Shown here: piece after piece, positions 26,165 through 35,250 of the stretch
Layout of the letters: each line of letters begins with the position of its first letter
How positions within the stretch are numbered: position 1 is the first letter of the stretch
Assembly (NCBI GenBank): GCA_029558955.1
Contig: JAKQCW010000130.1
Coordinates: 1 to 35,250, forward strand
DNA: 35,250 nucleotides
DNA from: Chloroflexota bacterium
Lineage (GTDB): Bacteria; Chloroflexota; Anaerolineae; JAAEKA01
Direction of reading: 5' to 3'
Program-made: the position numbers and the translations under genes
Notes under the pieces: model-generated
Told to the model about the DNA's origin: nothing
Database searches by the model: none
The model's input: only the letters and a program-made list of their open reading frames with translations

Positions 26165-28159
26165 ATGAACCAAGAACCAACCTGGAAGATCCTCTTCTTC
26201 GTCTGCGGCGACGCGTCGGATCGGCTGGCGCCGGGCCAGGGCGGCATCGATCTGGGGCCGCTGCTGGCGCAGGATGGGCTGCCACCCGGCCCGGCCGGCG
26301 CGATCGTGCTGGTGCAGGCGCGGCTCGGCGCCCATCAGCCGGCGCTGCGTCTGGCTCAACTGCCGGGCGAGGAGCTGGCCAGCGCCGTGGCCGCCGCCAA
26401 TACCGCCGGCGACGGCCCGGCCGAACGCGAGGACTTCGTCGCCTGGGCCATGGGCGCCTACCCCACCCGCCACAGCCTGCTGCTTCTGCACGACTGTCCG
26501 CCCGACGCAACCAGCCAGGTGGCCGAGCCGCCGGCCGTGTGGAGCATCGCCGGGCCGGCCAGCGCGCCGCAGTATTCGCCCCTCTCCGGGGCCGGCCTGG
26601 CAGAGATGATCGACCAGTTCGCGACGCGCGGGCTGGGCAGTTGGCTGACCAGCCTGGTCAGCAACATCGCCGGCCGGCTCAATGCGCTGCGACCGGCGCC
26701 GCAGCCGTCGCAGCCGGCCGCTCCCAAGGAGAAACCACCGATGACCGAGAAGCGCGATTGGACGATCTTGCTCTACATGGCCGGCGACAACGGCGCGACC
26801 TTCCAGAGCAAATATGGCAAGTATTCGCTGATGGCCGAGATGACCAGCGCGGGCGAACATGACATCGCCGAGATCGAGACCGTGGGCGCCACCGACCAGG
26901 TAGCCGTGCTGGCCCAGTTCGACACTCTGGCCGCCAAAGACCAACTGGCGACCAAAAAGGGCGTCGCGGCCGGCAGCACCTACCGGCTGGAAATCCACAA
27001 GGGCCGGGCGGTGCAGGATAACATCGTCCAGGTCTTGCCCGATGTCAACACCGGCGACCCGGCCGAGCTGGCCAAGTTCATCGTCTGGGGCTTGAACCGC
27101 TGCCCGGCCCGCAACACCATGTTGGTGCTGTGGAACCACGGCCTGGGCTGGAAGGACGATGACATCTACGCCAAGGTGCGCGGCATGTCCCGTTCAGCCA
27201 GCCAGGGGCGCGCGGCGCGCGGCAGCAACGCCGCCATCTTCCGCTCCACAGCCCAGAGCATCAACCGCCGGGCCAGCCGCACCCGCAGCGCCTCCTCGCG
27301 CGCGATCCTGTGCGACGACACCTCCATGGACTTCCTGACCAACAAAGAGCTGAGCCAGGCGCTGCGGGTGGCCGAGTTCGCCGTGGACGAGGCCGACGTG
27401 GCCACGATCTTCAACGACAAGGCGCGGCTGGACCAGATGATGGGCTGGGGCAACGAGGGCGCGCTGCGACACCTGAGCATCATCGGCATGGACGCCTGTC
27501 TGATGGCCATGATCGAGGTGCAGTACCAGGTGCGCCAGTTCGCTGACGTGATGGTGGCCTCGCAGGAGCTGGAGCCGATGCGCGGCTGGCCCTACAACAC
27601 CATCCTGGCCGATCTGACCGCCCGGCCAACCATGGAGGCGCGCGAGCTGGCCACGTTGATCGTCGATCGCTACGTCGAATCCTACACCAGCGACAGCCGC
27701 CGCCAGCCCGACGTCACCCAATCGGCCATCGACCTGAGCCGGCTGGGCGAGGCAGCCGCGGTGATCCAGCCGCTGGCCAGCGCGCTGGGCAAGGAGTACA
27801 AGGATGATCTCTTCCTGGAGAAGGCCTATCGCGACGCGCGCGACAAGGCGCAGCGCGATGGCTACGCCTTCGACGATCCGGAGTACATCGATCTGGTCAG
27901 CCTGCTGGACGCGATGATCAAGGGCTATCGCGGCGACGCCGGCGCCTCCAAGGCCATCGAGGCCGCGGCCCGGCTGCAGGACTGGCTGAAGTCGGACAAC
28001 TCCCCCATTCTGCGCAACGCCACCGCCGGCAAGTTCGACGGCAAGGCGCACGGCATCAGCATCTACGTGCCGCGGGATCAGCCCTCGCCCCTATACGAGG
28101 AGCTGGACTTCAAGGGCGTGGGCTGGTACGGCGCAGTCAACAAGATCTACAAAGCATAG
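26165..28159 (+). CDS. Clostripain-type (C11) cysteine peptidase with degenerate N-terminal half-domain
   Basis: 664 residues from an ATG with GGAG upstream. Residues 193-664 are a clan CD clostripain: RDWTILLYMAGDNG, catalytic His in LVLWNHGLGW (H325) and catalytic Cys in IIGMDACLMAMIE (C445), then ASQELEPMRGWPY. Between them lies a basic linker (about 339-380) with ten Arg and no acidic residue; C11 enzymes cut after Arg/Lys and mature by self-cleavage, so it is a likely processing site. Residues 1-190 look like a decayed copy of the front half of the same domain: AWAMGAYPTRHSLLLLH (93-109) lines up with VWGLNRCPARNTMLVLW (307-323) but has no catalytic HG. An internal ATG (26741) has its own ribosome-binding site. 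No signal peptide. Neighbours are Pepco-like and CHAT genes. Confidence 0.9.
   Translation: MNQEPTWKILFFVCGDASDRLAPGQGGIDLGPLLAQDGLPPGPAGAIVLVQARLGAHQPALRLAQLPGEELASAVAAANTAGDGPAEREDFVAWAMGAYPTRHSLLLLHDCPPDATSQVAEPPAVWSIAGPASAPQYSPLSGAGLAEMIDQFATRGLGSWLTSLVSNIAGRLNALRPAPQPSQPAAPKEKPPMTEKRDWTILLYMAGDNGATFQSKYGKYSLMAEMTSAGEHDIAEIETVGATDQVAVLAQFDTLAAKDQLATKKGVAAGSTYRLEIHKGRAVQDNIVQVLPDVNTGDPAELAKFIVWGLNRCPARNTMLVLWNHGLGWKDDDIYAKVRGMSRSASQGRAARGSNAAIFRSTAQSINRRASRTRSASSRAILCDDTSMDFLTNKELSQALRVAEFAVDEADVATIFNDKARLDQMMGWGNEGALRHLSIIGMDACLMAMIEVQYQVRQFADVMVASQELEPMRGWPYNTILADLTARPTMEARELATLIVDRYVESYTSDSRRQPDVTQSAIDLSRLGEAAAVIQPLASALGKEYKDDLFLEKAYRDARDKAQRDGYAFDDPEYIDLVSLLDAMIKGYRGDAGASKAIEAAARLQDWLKSDNSPILRNATAGKFDGKAHGISIYVPRDQPSPLYEELDFKGVGWYGAVNKIYKA
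26726..26743 (+). promoter_or_regulatory. Internal ribosome-binding site and in-frame ATG within the C11 gene
   Basis: AAGGAG (26726-26731), 9-base spacer, ATG (26741-26743) in frame with the longer gene. It would give a 472-residue protein beginning MTEKRDWTILLYMAGDN, the usual start of a stand-alone clostripain. Either a second start site or a relic of fusion. Confidence 0.6.
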
Positions 28160-28172
28160 CCAGGACTATCCC

Positions 28173-28484
28173 ATGAACGAAGATGGAACCATCACCTTCG
28201 TAGGCGTCGACGAGCGGGCAACCTCGCGCGGTTCGAGCGAGCTGGCCCGCGTCACCGAGAAGATCAGCATCGACGCGCTGCGCGACCAGTTCACCCGCTT
28301 CATGCAGAGTCTGGAGGCCGCCTTTGCCGTGGACCAGGTGCAAACTGCCCAGGGCGTCTTCCAGTTGAGCGAGATCCAGTTCAGCGCCGAGATGTCGGCC
28401 GCTGGCGAGTTCAAGCTGCTGGGCACCGGCGTAGGCGTGGCGGCCGGCGCGGCGCTCACCTTCGTGCTGACCCGCAAGGACTAG
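28173..28484 (+). CDS. Small Pepco-like protein
   Basis: 103 residues; ATG with AGGA 7 bases upstream, 13 bases after the C11 gene. An N-terminal strand (TITFVGVDE), a helical part (IDALRDQFTRFMQSLEAAF) and a C-terminal beta part FQLSEIQFSAEMSAAGEFKL then LLGTGVG and LTFVLTRK. The L-x-E-I-x-x-S-x-E-x-x-A-x-G-x-x-x-L-L-G-T-G pattern resembles the Pepco domain, described as coupled to peptidases in NTP-dependent and caspase-like bacterial conflict systems, and more distantly the trypsin-co-occurring domain. The Gly/Ala stretch GVGVAAGAAL could be a short hydrophobic segment. It probably binds or activates one of the two flanking proteases; this is inferred from context only. Confidence 0.68.
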   Translation: MNEDGTITFVGVDERATSRGSSELARVTEKISIDALRDQFTRFMQSLEAAFAVDQVQTAQGVFQLSEIQFSAEMSAAGEFKLLGTGVGVAAGAALTFVLTRKD

Positions 28485-28512
28485 CCGACGCCGAGACCAC
28501 ACCCGCGCTGCC

Positions 28513-28546
28513 CAGGATTGGCGGCCCCGCAGTGCTGCCAATCCTG
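28513..28546 (+). other. Intercistronic hairpin before the CHAT gene
   Basis: 10-bp perfect arms CAGGATTGGC (28513-28522) and GCCAATCCTG (28537-28546), 14-base loop, in the 92-base gap between the Pepco-like and CHAT genes. No T tract follows, so it more likely affects mRNA processing or the level of CHAT expression than full termination. Confidence 0.6.
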
Positions 28547-28576
28547 CCATGCCTGTCATCAACGAAGAGGACACCG

Positions 28577-31027
<2,451 letters not shown>

Positions 31028-31052
31028 CCCGCAACCAACAACACACAAAAAC

Positions 31053-31088
31053 AGGCGGAGGCGCGGCCATCCCCCACCGCCTCCGCCT
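31053..31088 (+). terminator. GC-rich hairpin after the CHAT gene
   Basis: 11-bp stem AGGCGGAGGCG (31053-31063) with CGCCTCCGCCT (31078-31088), 14-base loop, A-rich on the left, no T tract on the right. A possible 3' end of the ygfZ-CHAT transcript. Confidence 0.5.
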
Positions 31089-31100
31089 CCCGCCTCCCTC

Positions 31101-31193
31101 CCATTCCCCATTCCCCCATTCCCCATTAACCATTAACCATTCCCCATTAACCATTGACCATTAACCATTAACCATTCCCCATTCCCCATCCAT
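31101..31193. repeat. CCATTNN heptad tract in front of mutS
   Basis: About thirteen heptads of CCATTCC, CCATTAA or CCATTGA, with one extra C early on, run up to 8 bases before the mutS ATG. They occupy the place where a ribosome-binding site would be; no Shine-Dalgarno is present. Similar to short tandem heptanucleotide repeats known from cyanobacteria and found in Chloroflexota. Confidence 0.9.
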
Positions 31194-31200
31194 CCCCTTC

Positions 31201-33861
31201 ATGACCACCCCCATGCGCCGCCAGTATCTGGCGATCAAGAAGCAGTTCCCTGACACCATCCTCTTCTTCCGGCTGGGCGATTTCTACGAAACCTTCGACG
31301 GCGACGCCGAGATCGTGGCGCGCGTCTGCGAGGTGGTGCTGACCTCGCGGCCGGTGGGTCTCAACGAGCGCGTGCCGCTGGCCGGCGTGCCCTACCACAG
31401 CGTCGAGCCGCACATCGCCAAACTGGTCAACGCGGGCTACAAGGTGGCCGTCGCCGAACAACTGGGCAGCGAGCCGCCGCCGGGCGAAAAGCTGGTGGAG
31501 CGGGTGGTGCGCCGCGTCGTCACCGCCGGCACCGTGGTCGAGCCGGGCCTGCTGGACCAGGGGCGCAACAACTACCTGGCGGCCGTGGCCTGGAGCGCCG
31601 GTTTCGATACGCCTGCCGCCGCGCCGCGCCGCGCCGGTTTCGATACGCCTGCGGCTACTCAACCGGCGGCGATTGGGCTGGCCTATGCCGACATCACCAC
31701 CGGCGAGTTTGCCGTCACGCAGTTGGAGGGGCCGGAGGCCGAGCATCTGCTGCGCCAGGAACTGGCCCGCGTGCAGCCGGCCGAGGTACTGGTGCGGGAA
31801 ATGGACAAGGGCAAACGGGGCGAGGACGCCGCCTCTCCCTTCCTCGCTCTCTCCCAAACCACCCTCCCCCCCTGGCAGTTCGAGCTGGAGACGGCGCGGC
31901 GGGCGCTGCTGGAGCAGTTCGAGGTGGAGTCGCTGGCCGCGTTCGGCTGCGAACACCTGCCGCAGGCCGTACGCGCGGCCGGCGCGCTGGTGCAGTACTT
32001 GCAGCAGACCCAGCGCGGCAGCTTGCCGCACCTGGAGGGCCTGCGCACCTATAGCACCGGCGAGTTCATGGCGCTGGACGAGGCCACGCGGCGCAACCTG
32101 GAGCTGACCCAGGCCATCCGCAGCGGCGGCAAGAAAGGCTCCCTGCTGGAGGTGCTGGACGTGACCCGCACCCCCATGGGCGCGCGGCTGCTGCGCAAAT
32201 GGCTGCATCAGCCGCTGCTGGACCTGGCCCGGCTGGAGGCGCGCCTGGACGGCGTGCAGAGCTGGCACGACAACCTGCCCGCCCGCGCCGAGCTGCGCGG
32301 CCTGCTGCGTCAGGTGGGCGACCTGGAGCGCTGGACCAACCGCGCCGCGCAGGGCATCGCCCGGCCGCCGGAGCTGGTGGGCATCCGCCAGGCGCTGGAG
32401 CTGGCGCCGGAGCTGGCCAGACTCGCCGAGGGCATGGCCAACGGCGCTGGCCCGACGCCGCTGGCCAGCTGCGCGGACATCCTCGACCTGCTGCACGCCG
32501 CCATCGCCCAGGATCCGCCGGCCACGCTGGAGAAGGGCGGGGTGATCCGCAAGGGCTTCTCGGCCGAGCTGGACGGCATCGAGATCGCCTCGCGCGACGC
32601 GCGCCAGTGGGTGGCCGGGCTGGAACGGGTGGAGCGGGAGCGCACCGGCATCAAATCGCTCAAGGTCGGCTTCAACAAGGTCTTCGGCTACTACATCGAG
32701 GTGACCACCGCCAACGCGGCGCTTGTGCCGGCCGACTACATCCGCAAGCAGACCCTGGTCAACGCCGAACGCTACATCACGCCGGAGCTGAAGGAGTACG
32801 AAAGCCTGATCCTCAACGCCGAGGAGCGGCAACTGGAGCTGGAGCGGCAGATCTACGGGCAGGTGCTGGAGCAGATCGCGGCCGCCGCGCCCCGTCTGCT
32901 GCAACTGGCCCAGGCCATCGCCGAGCTGGACGTGCTGGCCAACCTGGCCGAGGTAGCCGCCAACCACCGCTACGTGCGCCCCATCCTGGCCCACGACGAC
33001 GTGCTGGAGATCAGCGCCGGCCGCCATCCGGTGGTGGAACGCAACCTGGAGGAGGCGGTGTTTCAGCCCAACGACGTGCGTCTGTCGCCGGAGGAGGCGA
33101 TTCTGGTCATCACCGGCCCCAACATGAGCGGAAAGTCGGTCTACCTGCGCCAAACCGCGCTGATCACCCTGATGGCGCAGGTCGGCTCCTTCGTGCCGGC
33201 CGAGCGCGCCCGCATCGGCCTGGTGGACCGCATCTTCACCCGCATCGGCGCGCAGGACGAGATTCACGCCGGCCAGAGCACCTTCATGGTGGAGATGGTG
33301 GAGGCGGCCAACATCCTGCACCACGCCACCCCGCGCAGCTTGATCATCTTCGACGAGCTGGGCCGCGGCACCAGCACCTACGACGGGCTGAGCATCGCCT
33401 GGGCGGTGGTCGAGTACATCCACAACCACCCGCGGCTGCGCGCCAAGACCCTCTTCGCCACCCACTACCACGAGCTGACCGAGCTGGCCCAGCGGCTGCC
33501 GCACGTGGTCAACTACAACGTGGCGGTGGCCGAGCAGGGGGACAGCATCGTCTTCCTGCACCGCATCACCCCCGGCGCGGCCGACAAGTCCTACGGCATC
33601 CACGTGGCGCAGTTGGCCGGCCTGCCCCGCCCCATCATCCACCGCGCCGGGGAGATTCTGGCTGACCTGGAGGCCAGCGGCGACTCGCCCACCCGGCTGG
33701 GGCCGGCTGACCAGGCCGGCGGGCCGGCCGTGGTGCAGCTCAGCCTCTTCGGCGGAACGCACCCCGCCGTGGACGCGCTGAAAAAGCTGGACATCAACGC
33801 CCTCAGCCCGCTGGAGGCGCTCAACAAACTCTACGAACTGCAGAAGATGGCGCAGAAGTAG
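31201..33861 (+). CDS. mutS: DNA mismatch repair protein MutS
   Basis: 886 residues. Mismatch-binding motif GDFYETF (F28-x-E30), connector, lever/clamp, and ATPase domain with Walker A GPNMSGKS (K645), DELGRGTSTYDGLSIAW and ATHYHELTEL; the C-terminal helix-turn-helix ends LSPLEALNKLYELQ. MutS recognises mispairs and starts repair with MutL, which is not in this window. Residues 132-156 (SAGFDTPAAAPRR then AGFDTPAATQPA) are an insertion in the connector region, exactly where repeat DNA lies (31595-31669). The usual family sequence joins directly from LAAVAW to GLAYADITTGEFAV. The insertion keeps the frame and probably forms a surface loop. The start has no Shine-Dalgarno and abuts a heptad tract. 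Confidence 0.97.
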   Translation: MTTPMRRQYLAIKKQFPDTILFFRLGDFYETFDGDAEIVARVCEVVLTSRPVGLNERVPLAGVPYHSVEPHIAKLVNAGYKVAVAEQLGSEPPPGEKLVERVVRRVVTAGTVVEPGLLDQGRNNYLAAVAWSAGFDTPAAAPRRAGFDTPAATQPAAIGLAYADITTGEFAVTQLEGPEAEHLLRQELARVQPAEVLVREMDKGKRGEDAASPFLALSQTTLPPWQFELETARRALLEQFEVESLAAFGCEHLPQAVRAAGALVQYLQQTQRGSLPHLEGLRTYSTGEFMALDEATRRNLELTQAIRSGGKKGSLLEVLDVTRTPMGARLLRKWLHQPLLDLARLEARLDGVQSWHDNLPARAELRGLLRQVGDLERWTNRAAQGIARPPELVGIRQALELAPELARLAEGMANGAGPTPLASCADILDLLHAAIAQDPPATLEKGGVIRKGFSAELDGIEIASRDARQWVAGLERVERERTGIKSLKVGFNKVFGYYIEVTTANAALVPADYIRKQTLVNAERYITPELKEYESLILNAEERQLELERQIYGQVLEQIAAAAPRLLQLAQAIAELDVLANLAEVAANHRYVRPILAHDDVLEISAGRHPVVERNLEEAVFQPNDVRLSPEEAILVITGPNMSGKSVYLRQTALITLMAQVGSFVPAERARIGLVDRIFTRIGAQDEIHAGQSTFMVEMVEAANILHHATPRSLIIFDELGRGTSTYDGLSIAWAVVEYIHNHPRLRAKTLFATHYHELTELAQRLPHVVNYNVAVAEQGDSIVFLHRITPGAADKSYGIHVAQLAGLPRPIIHRAGEILADLEASGDSPTRLGPADQAGGPAVVQLSLFGGTHPAVDALKKLDINALSPLEALNKLYELQKMAQK
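31595..31669. repeat. In-frame repeat insertion inside mutS
   Basis: GCGCCGGTTTCGATACGCCT occurs at 31595 and 31631 (36 bp apart). The second copy continues to CTACTCAACC, completing an imperfect palindromic element GGTTTCGATACGC...CTACTCAACC (31636-31664). This matches the ends of the 87-bp units near GH31 (GGTCTCGATACGC...CTACTCGACC on the minus strand). Confidence 0.85.
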
Positions 33862-33873
33862 GACAGATCAAGC

Positions 33874-33887
33874 CCTGCCATGGCAGG
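33874..33887. other. 14-bp palindrome between mutS and the MFS gene
   Basis: CCTGCCATGGCAGG, perfect dyad, 13 bases after the mutS stop and 18 before the MFS start. Possible operator or small hairpin; no T tract follows. Confidence 0.45.
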
Positions 33888-33904
33888 TCAGAAAGCGCCG
33901 CCCC

Positions 33905-35089
33905 ATGACCACCCTCCCAGCCACCGAATCGACCGCCGCCAGCCTCAAACGCAGCCAGACCAACGCCTTCTTTGTCTCGTTCATCGCCCTGGGTTTCGCT
34001 TTCTCCTCCTTGGGGCCGACGCTGCCCAGCCTGGCCAACAACACCGGCTCCACCCTGAGCCAGATCAGCATCCTTTTCACCGTGCAGTCGCTGGGTCTGC
34101 TGGCCGGCAACTTTTTCAGCGGCCGGCTCTTCGATCGCCGGCCAGCCTTCCCCTTTCTGGCCACGGTGGTGCTGTTGACGGCCGCCATGCTGGCTCTGAT
34201 CCCGCTGATGACCAGTCTGGGGCTGCTGGCGACGCTGCTCTTCATCATGGGACTGGCCACCGGTTCCATCGACGTGGGGGGCAACACCATGCTGGTCTGG
34301 CTGCACGGCAATCAAGCGGGGCCGCGCATGAACGCGCTGCACTTTTTCTTCGGCATCGGCGCGCTGCTGGCGCCCATCTTCGTGGCCCAGGCCATCGGGC
34401 TGACCGGCGGAGTCACGTGGGCCTACTGGCTGCTGGCGTTGCTGGTGCTGCCGGCTGCAGTGCTCTTCCTGCGTTTGCCCAGCCCGGTCGCGCCTGCCCG
34501 CATCGCCCAGGCCCGGCGCGAGCGCATTCCCTGGCTGCCGGTGGGGCTGATGATCGCGGCTTTCTTCCTTTTCGTGGGCGCGGAGGTCAGCTTCGGCGGC
34601 TGGATCTACACCTACGCGCTGTCGCTGGGCCTGGTCACGGTCACCAGCGGGGGCTATCTGACCTCGGTCTTCTGGGGTGCGTTGACGCTGGGGCGGCTGC
34701 TGACCATCCCCATCGCCGGTCGGGTGCGACCGCGCTACCTGCTGCTGGCTGACGTGTTGGGGGGTGCGGCGTCGCTTTCGCTGCTGCTGATGATGCCGGG
34801 CGTGGGCTGGGCGCTGTGGGTTGCCGCGTTTGGCTTCGGCCTCTCCATGGCCAACGTCTATCCCACGCTGGTGCTGCTGGGCCAGCGCCATCTGCACATG
34901 ACCGCGGCCATCACCAGCCTGTTCATGGTGGGAGGCAGTCTGGGCAGCATGGCCATCCCCTGGCTGATCGGCCAGCGTTTCGAGGCCACCGGGCCGCAGG
35001 TGACGATGATGGTCCTGCTGGCGGCTGTGATCATGGCGGGGATGGATGTGGCGGCGTTTTTGTGGGTGACGAGGGGGAAGCGCGGTTAG
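33905..35089 (+). CDS. MFS transporter (FucP/sugar-permease-like)
   Basis: 394 residues with twelve hydrophobic segments in two groups of six, separated by a basic loop around residues 195-210 (PSPVAPARIAQARRERIPW). Family-like motifs are GNFFSGRLFDRRPAFPF (loop 2-3 motif A, G-x-x-x-D-R-x-x) and GLATGSIDVGGNTMLVW in helix 4, the latter typical of fucose-permease-like members. The substrate cannot be told. It lies 43 bases after mutS and may be cotranscribed, but the roles are unrelated. No convincing Shine-Dalgarno precedes the ATG. Confidence 0.88.
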   Translation: MTTLPATESTAASLKRSQTNAFFVSFIALGFAFSSLGPTLPSLANNTGSTLSQISILFTVQSLGLLAGNFFSGRLFDRRPAFPFLATVVLLTAAMLALIPLMTSLGLLATLLFIMGLATGSIDVGGNTMLVWLHGNQAGPRMNALHFFFGIGALLAPIFVAQAIGLTGGVTWAYWLLALLVLPAAVLFLRLPSPVAPARIAQARRERIPWLPVGLMIAAFFLFVGAEVSFGGWIYTYALSLGLVTVTSGGYLTSVFWGALTLGRLLTIPIAGRVRPRYLLLADVLGGAASLSLLLMMPGVGWALWVAAFGFGLSMANVYPTLVLLGQRHLHMTAAITSLFMVGGSLGSMAIPWLIGQRFEATGPQVTMMVLLAAVIMAGMDVAAFLWVTRGKRG

Positions 35090-35135
35090 GACTGACAGTC
35101 CTGACGCAAAGGACTGACACCTTATTTTTGCGCAG

Positions 35136-35186
35136 TAACAGGCCGTTTCTACTCGGCGCAAGCAATAACAGGCCAGTTCTACTCGG
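35136..35186. repeat. Two 21-bp direct repeats
   Basis: TAACAGGCCGTTTCTACTCGG (35136) is nearly repeated as TAACAGGCCAGTTCTACTCGG... starting at 35166, 30 bp apart. They lie after the MFS gene and could be operator-like sites for the next gene outside the window, or another short repeat family. Confidence 0.7.
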
Positions 35187-35197
35187 TTATGGTTAAG

Positions 35198-35221
35198 CTG
35201 AGGGTCAGGATTGACCCTCAG
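35198..35221. terminator. Hairpin near the end of the window
   Basis: Perfect 10-bp stem CTGAGGGTCA (35198-35207) with TGACCCTCAG (35212-35221), 4-base loop; only a distant TTTT follows. A possible terminator for the MFS gene. The remaining bases to 35250 show nothing else. Confidence 0.5.
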
Positions 35222-35250
35222 AACAGTACTTTTCCAAGCACACAGCAAGA

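Noticed and set aside
31168-33762. 864-codon minus-strand open frame opposite mutS
   Set aside because: Antisense shadow of mutS, with no family features.
33821-35248. 475-codon minus-strand open frame opposite the MFS gene
   Set aside because: Gln/His/Arg-rich without domains, while the plus strand shows twelve membrane helices and MFS motifs.

Overview
This 35 kb window is very GC-rich and densely coded. The gene set suggests a filamentous, Chloroflexota-like (Anaerolineae/Caldilineae type) bacterium: an alaS / baseplate-J-like / ruvX / mltG run, Ala/Pro/Gln-linker lipoproteins, a Pepco-CHAT module and abundant interspersed repeats. This assignment is an inference from gene content and style; no rRNA or tRNA gene is present to confirm it.

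Layout. 1-141 is the 3' end of a heavy-metal P-type ATPase gene. 437-4682 (minus strand) is an fmdB / GH31 glycosidase / eis-like acetyltransferase run with its own promoter. 5088-6263 (plus) encodes a lipoprotein. 6561-8844 (minus) holds a branched-chain-type substrate-binding lipoprotein and a GT4 glycosyltransferase. 8914-15267 (minus) is a tightly coupled alaS, baseplate-J-like, ruvX, mltG operon. From a divergent promoter region, tyrS (15644-16948) is read on the plus strand behind a candidate attenuator that includes a Tyr-containing 24-codon ORF. Then come a membrane-anchored helix-hairpin-helix protein and two ABC exporter half-transporters whose complementary degenerate ATPase motifs predict an asymmetric heterodimer.

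The accessory part starts near 22.1 kb. A REP-associated tyrosine transposase (RAYT, 22567-23112) sits between two arrays of the same hairpin repeat in opposite orientations (9 units left, 10 right), with a further cluster of the family at 6.4 kb. After it a plus-strand run encodes YgfZ, a cysteine-desulfurase-like PLP enzyme, a clostripain-type (C11) peptidase with a degenerate N-terminal half-domain, a small Pepco-like protein and a CHAT (caspase-like) protease. The last three look like a two-protease biological-conflict or cell-death module. mutS and an MFS transporter close the window.

A theme runs through the window: several unrelated repeat families (87-bp, 35-bp, REP-like, heptad tracts, a GAAGTT hairpin) lie not only between genes but across stop codons, so that the last codons of GH31, GT4, AlaS, TyrS, the first ABC protein and the RAYT lie inside repeat DNA, and mutS carries an in-frame repeat insertion.
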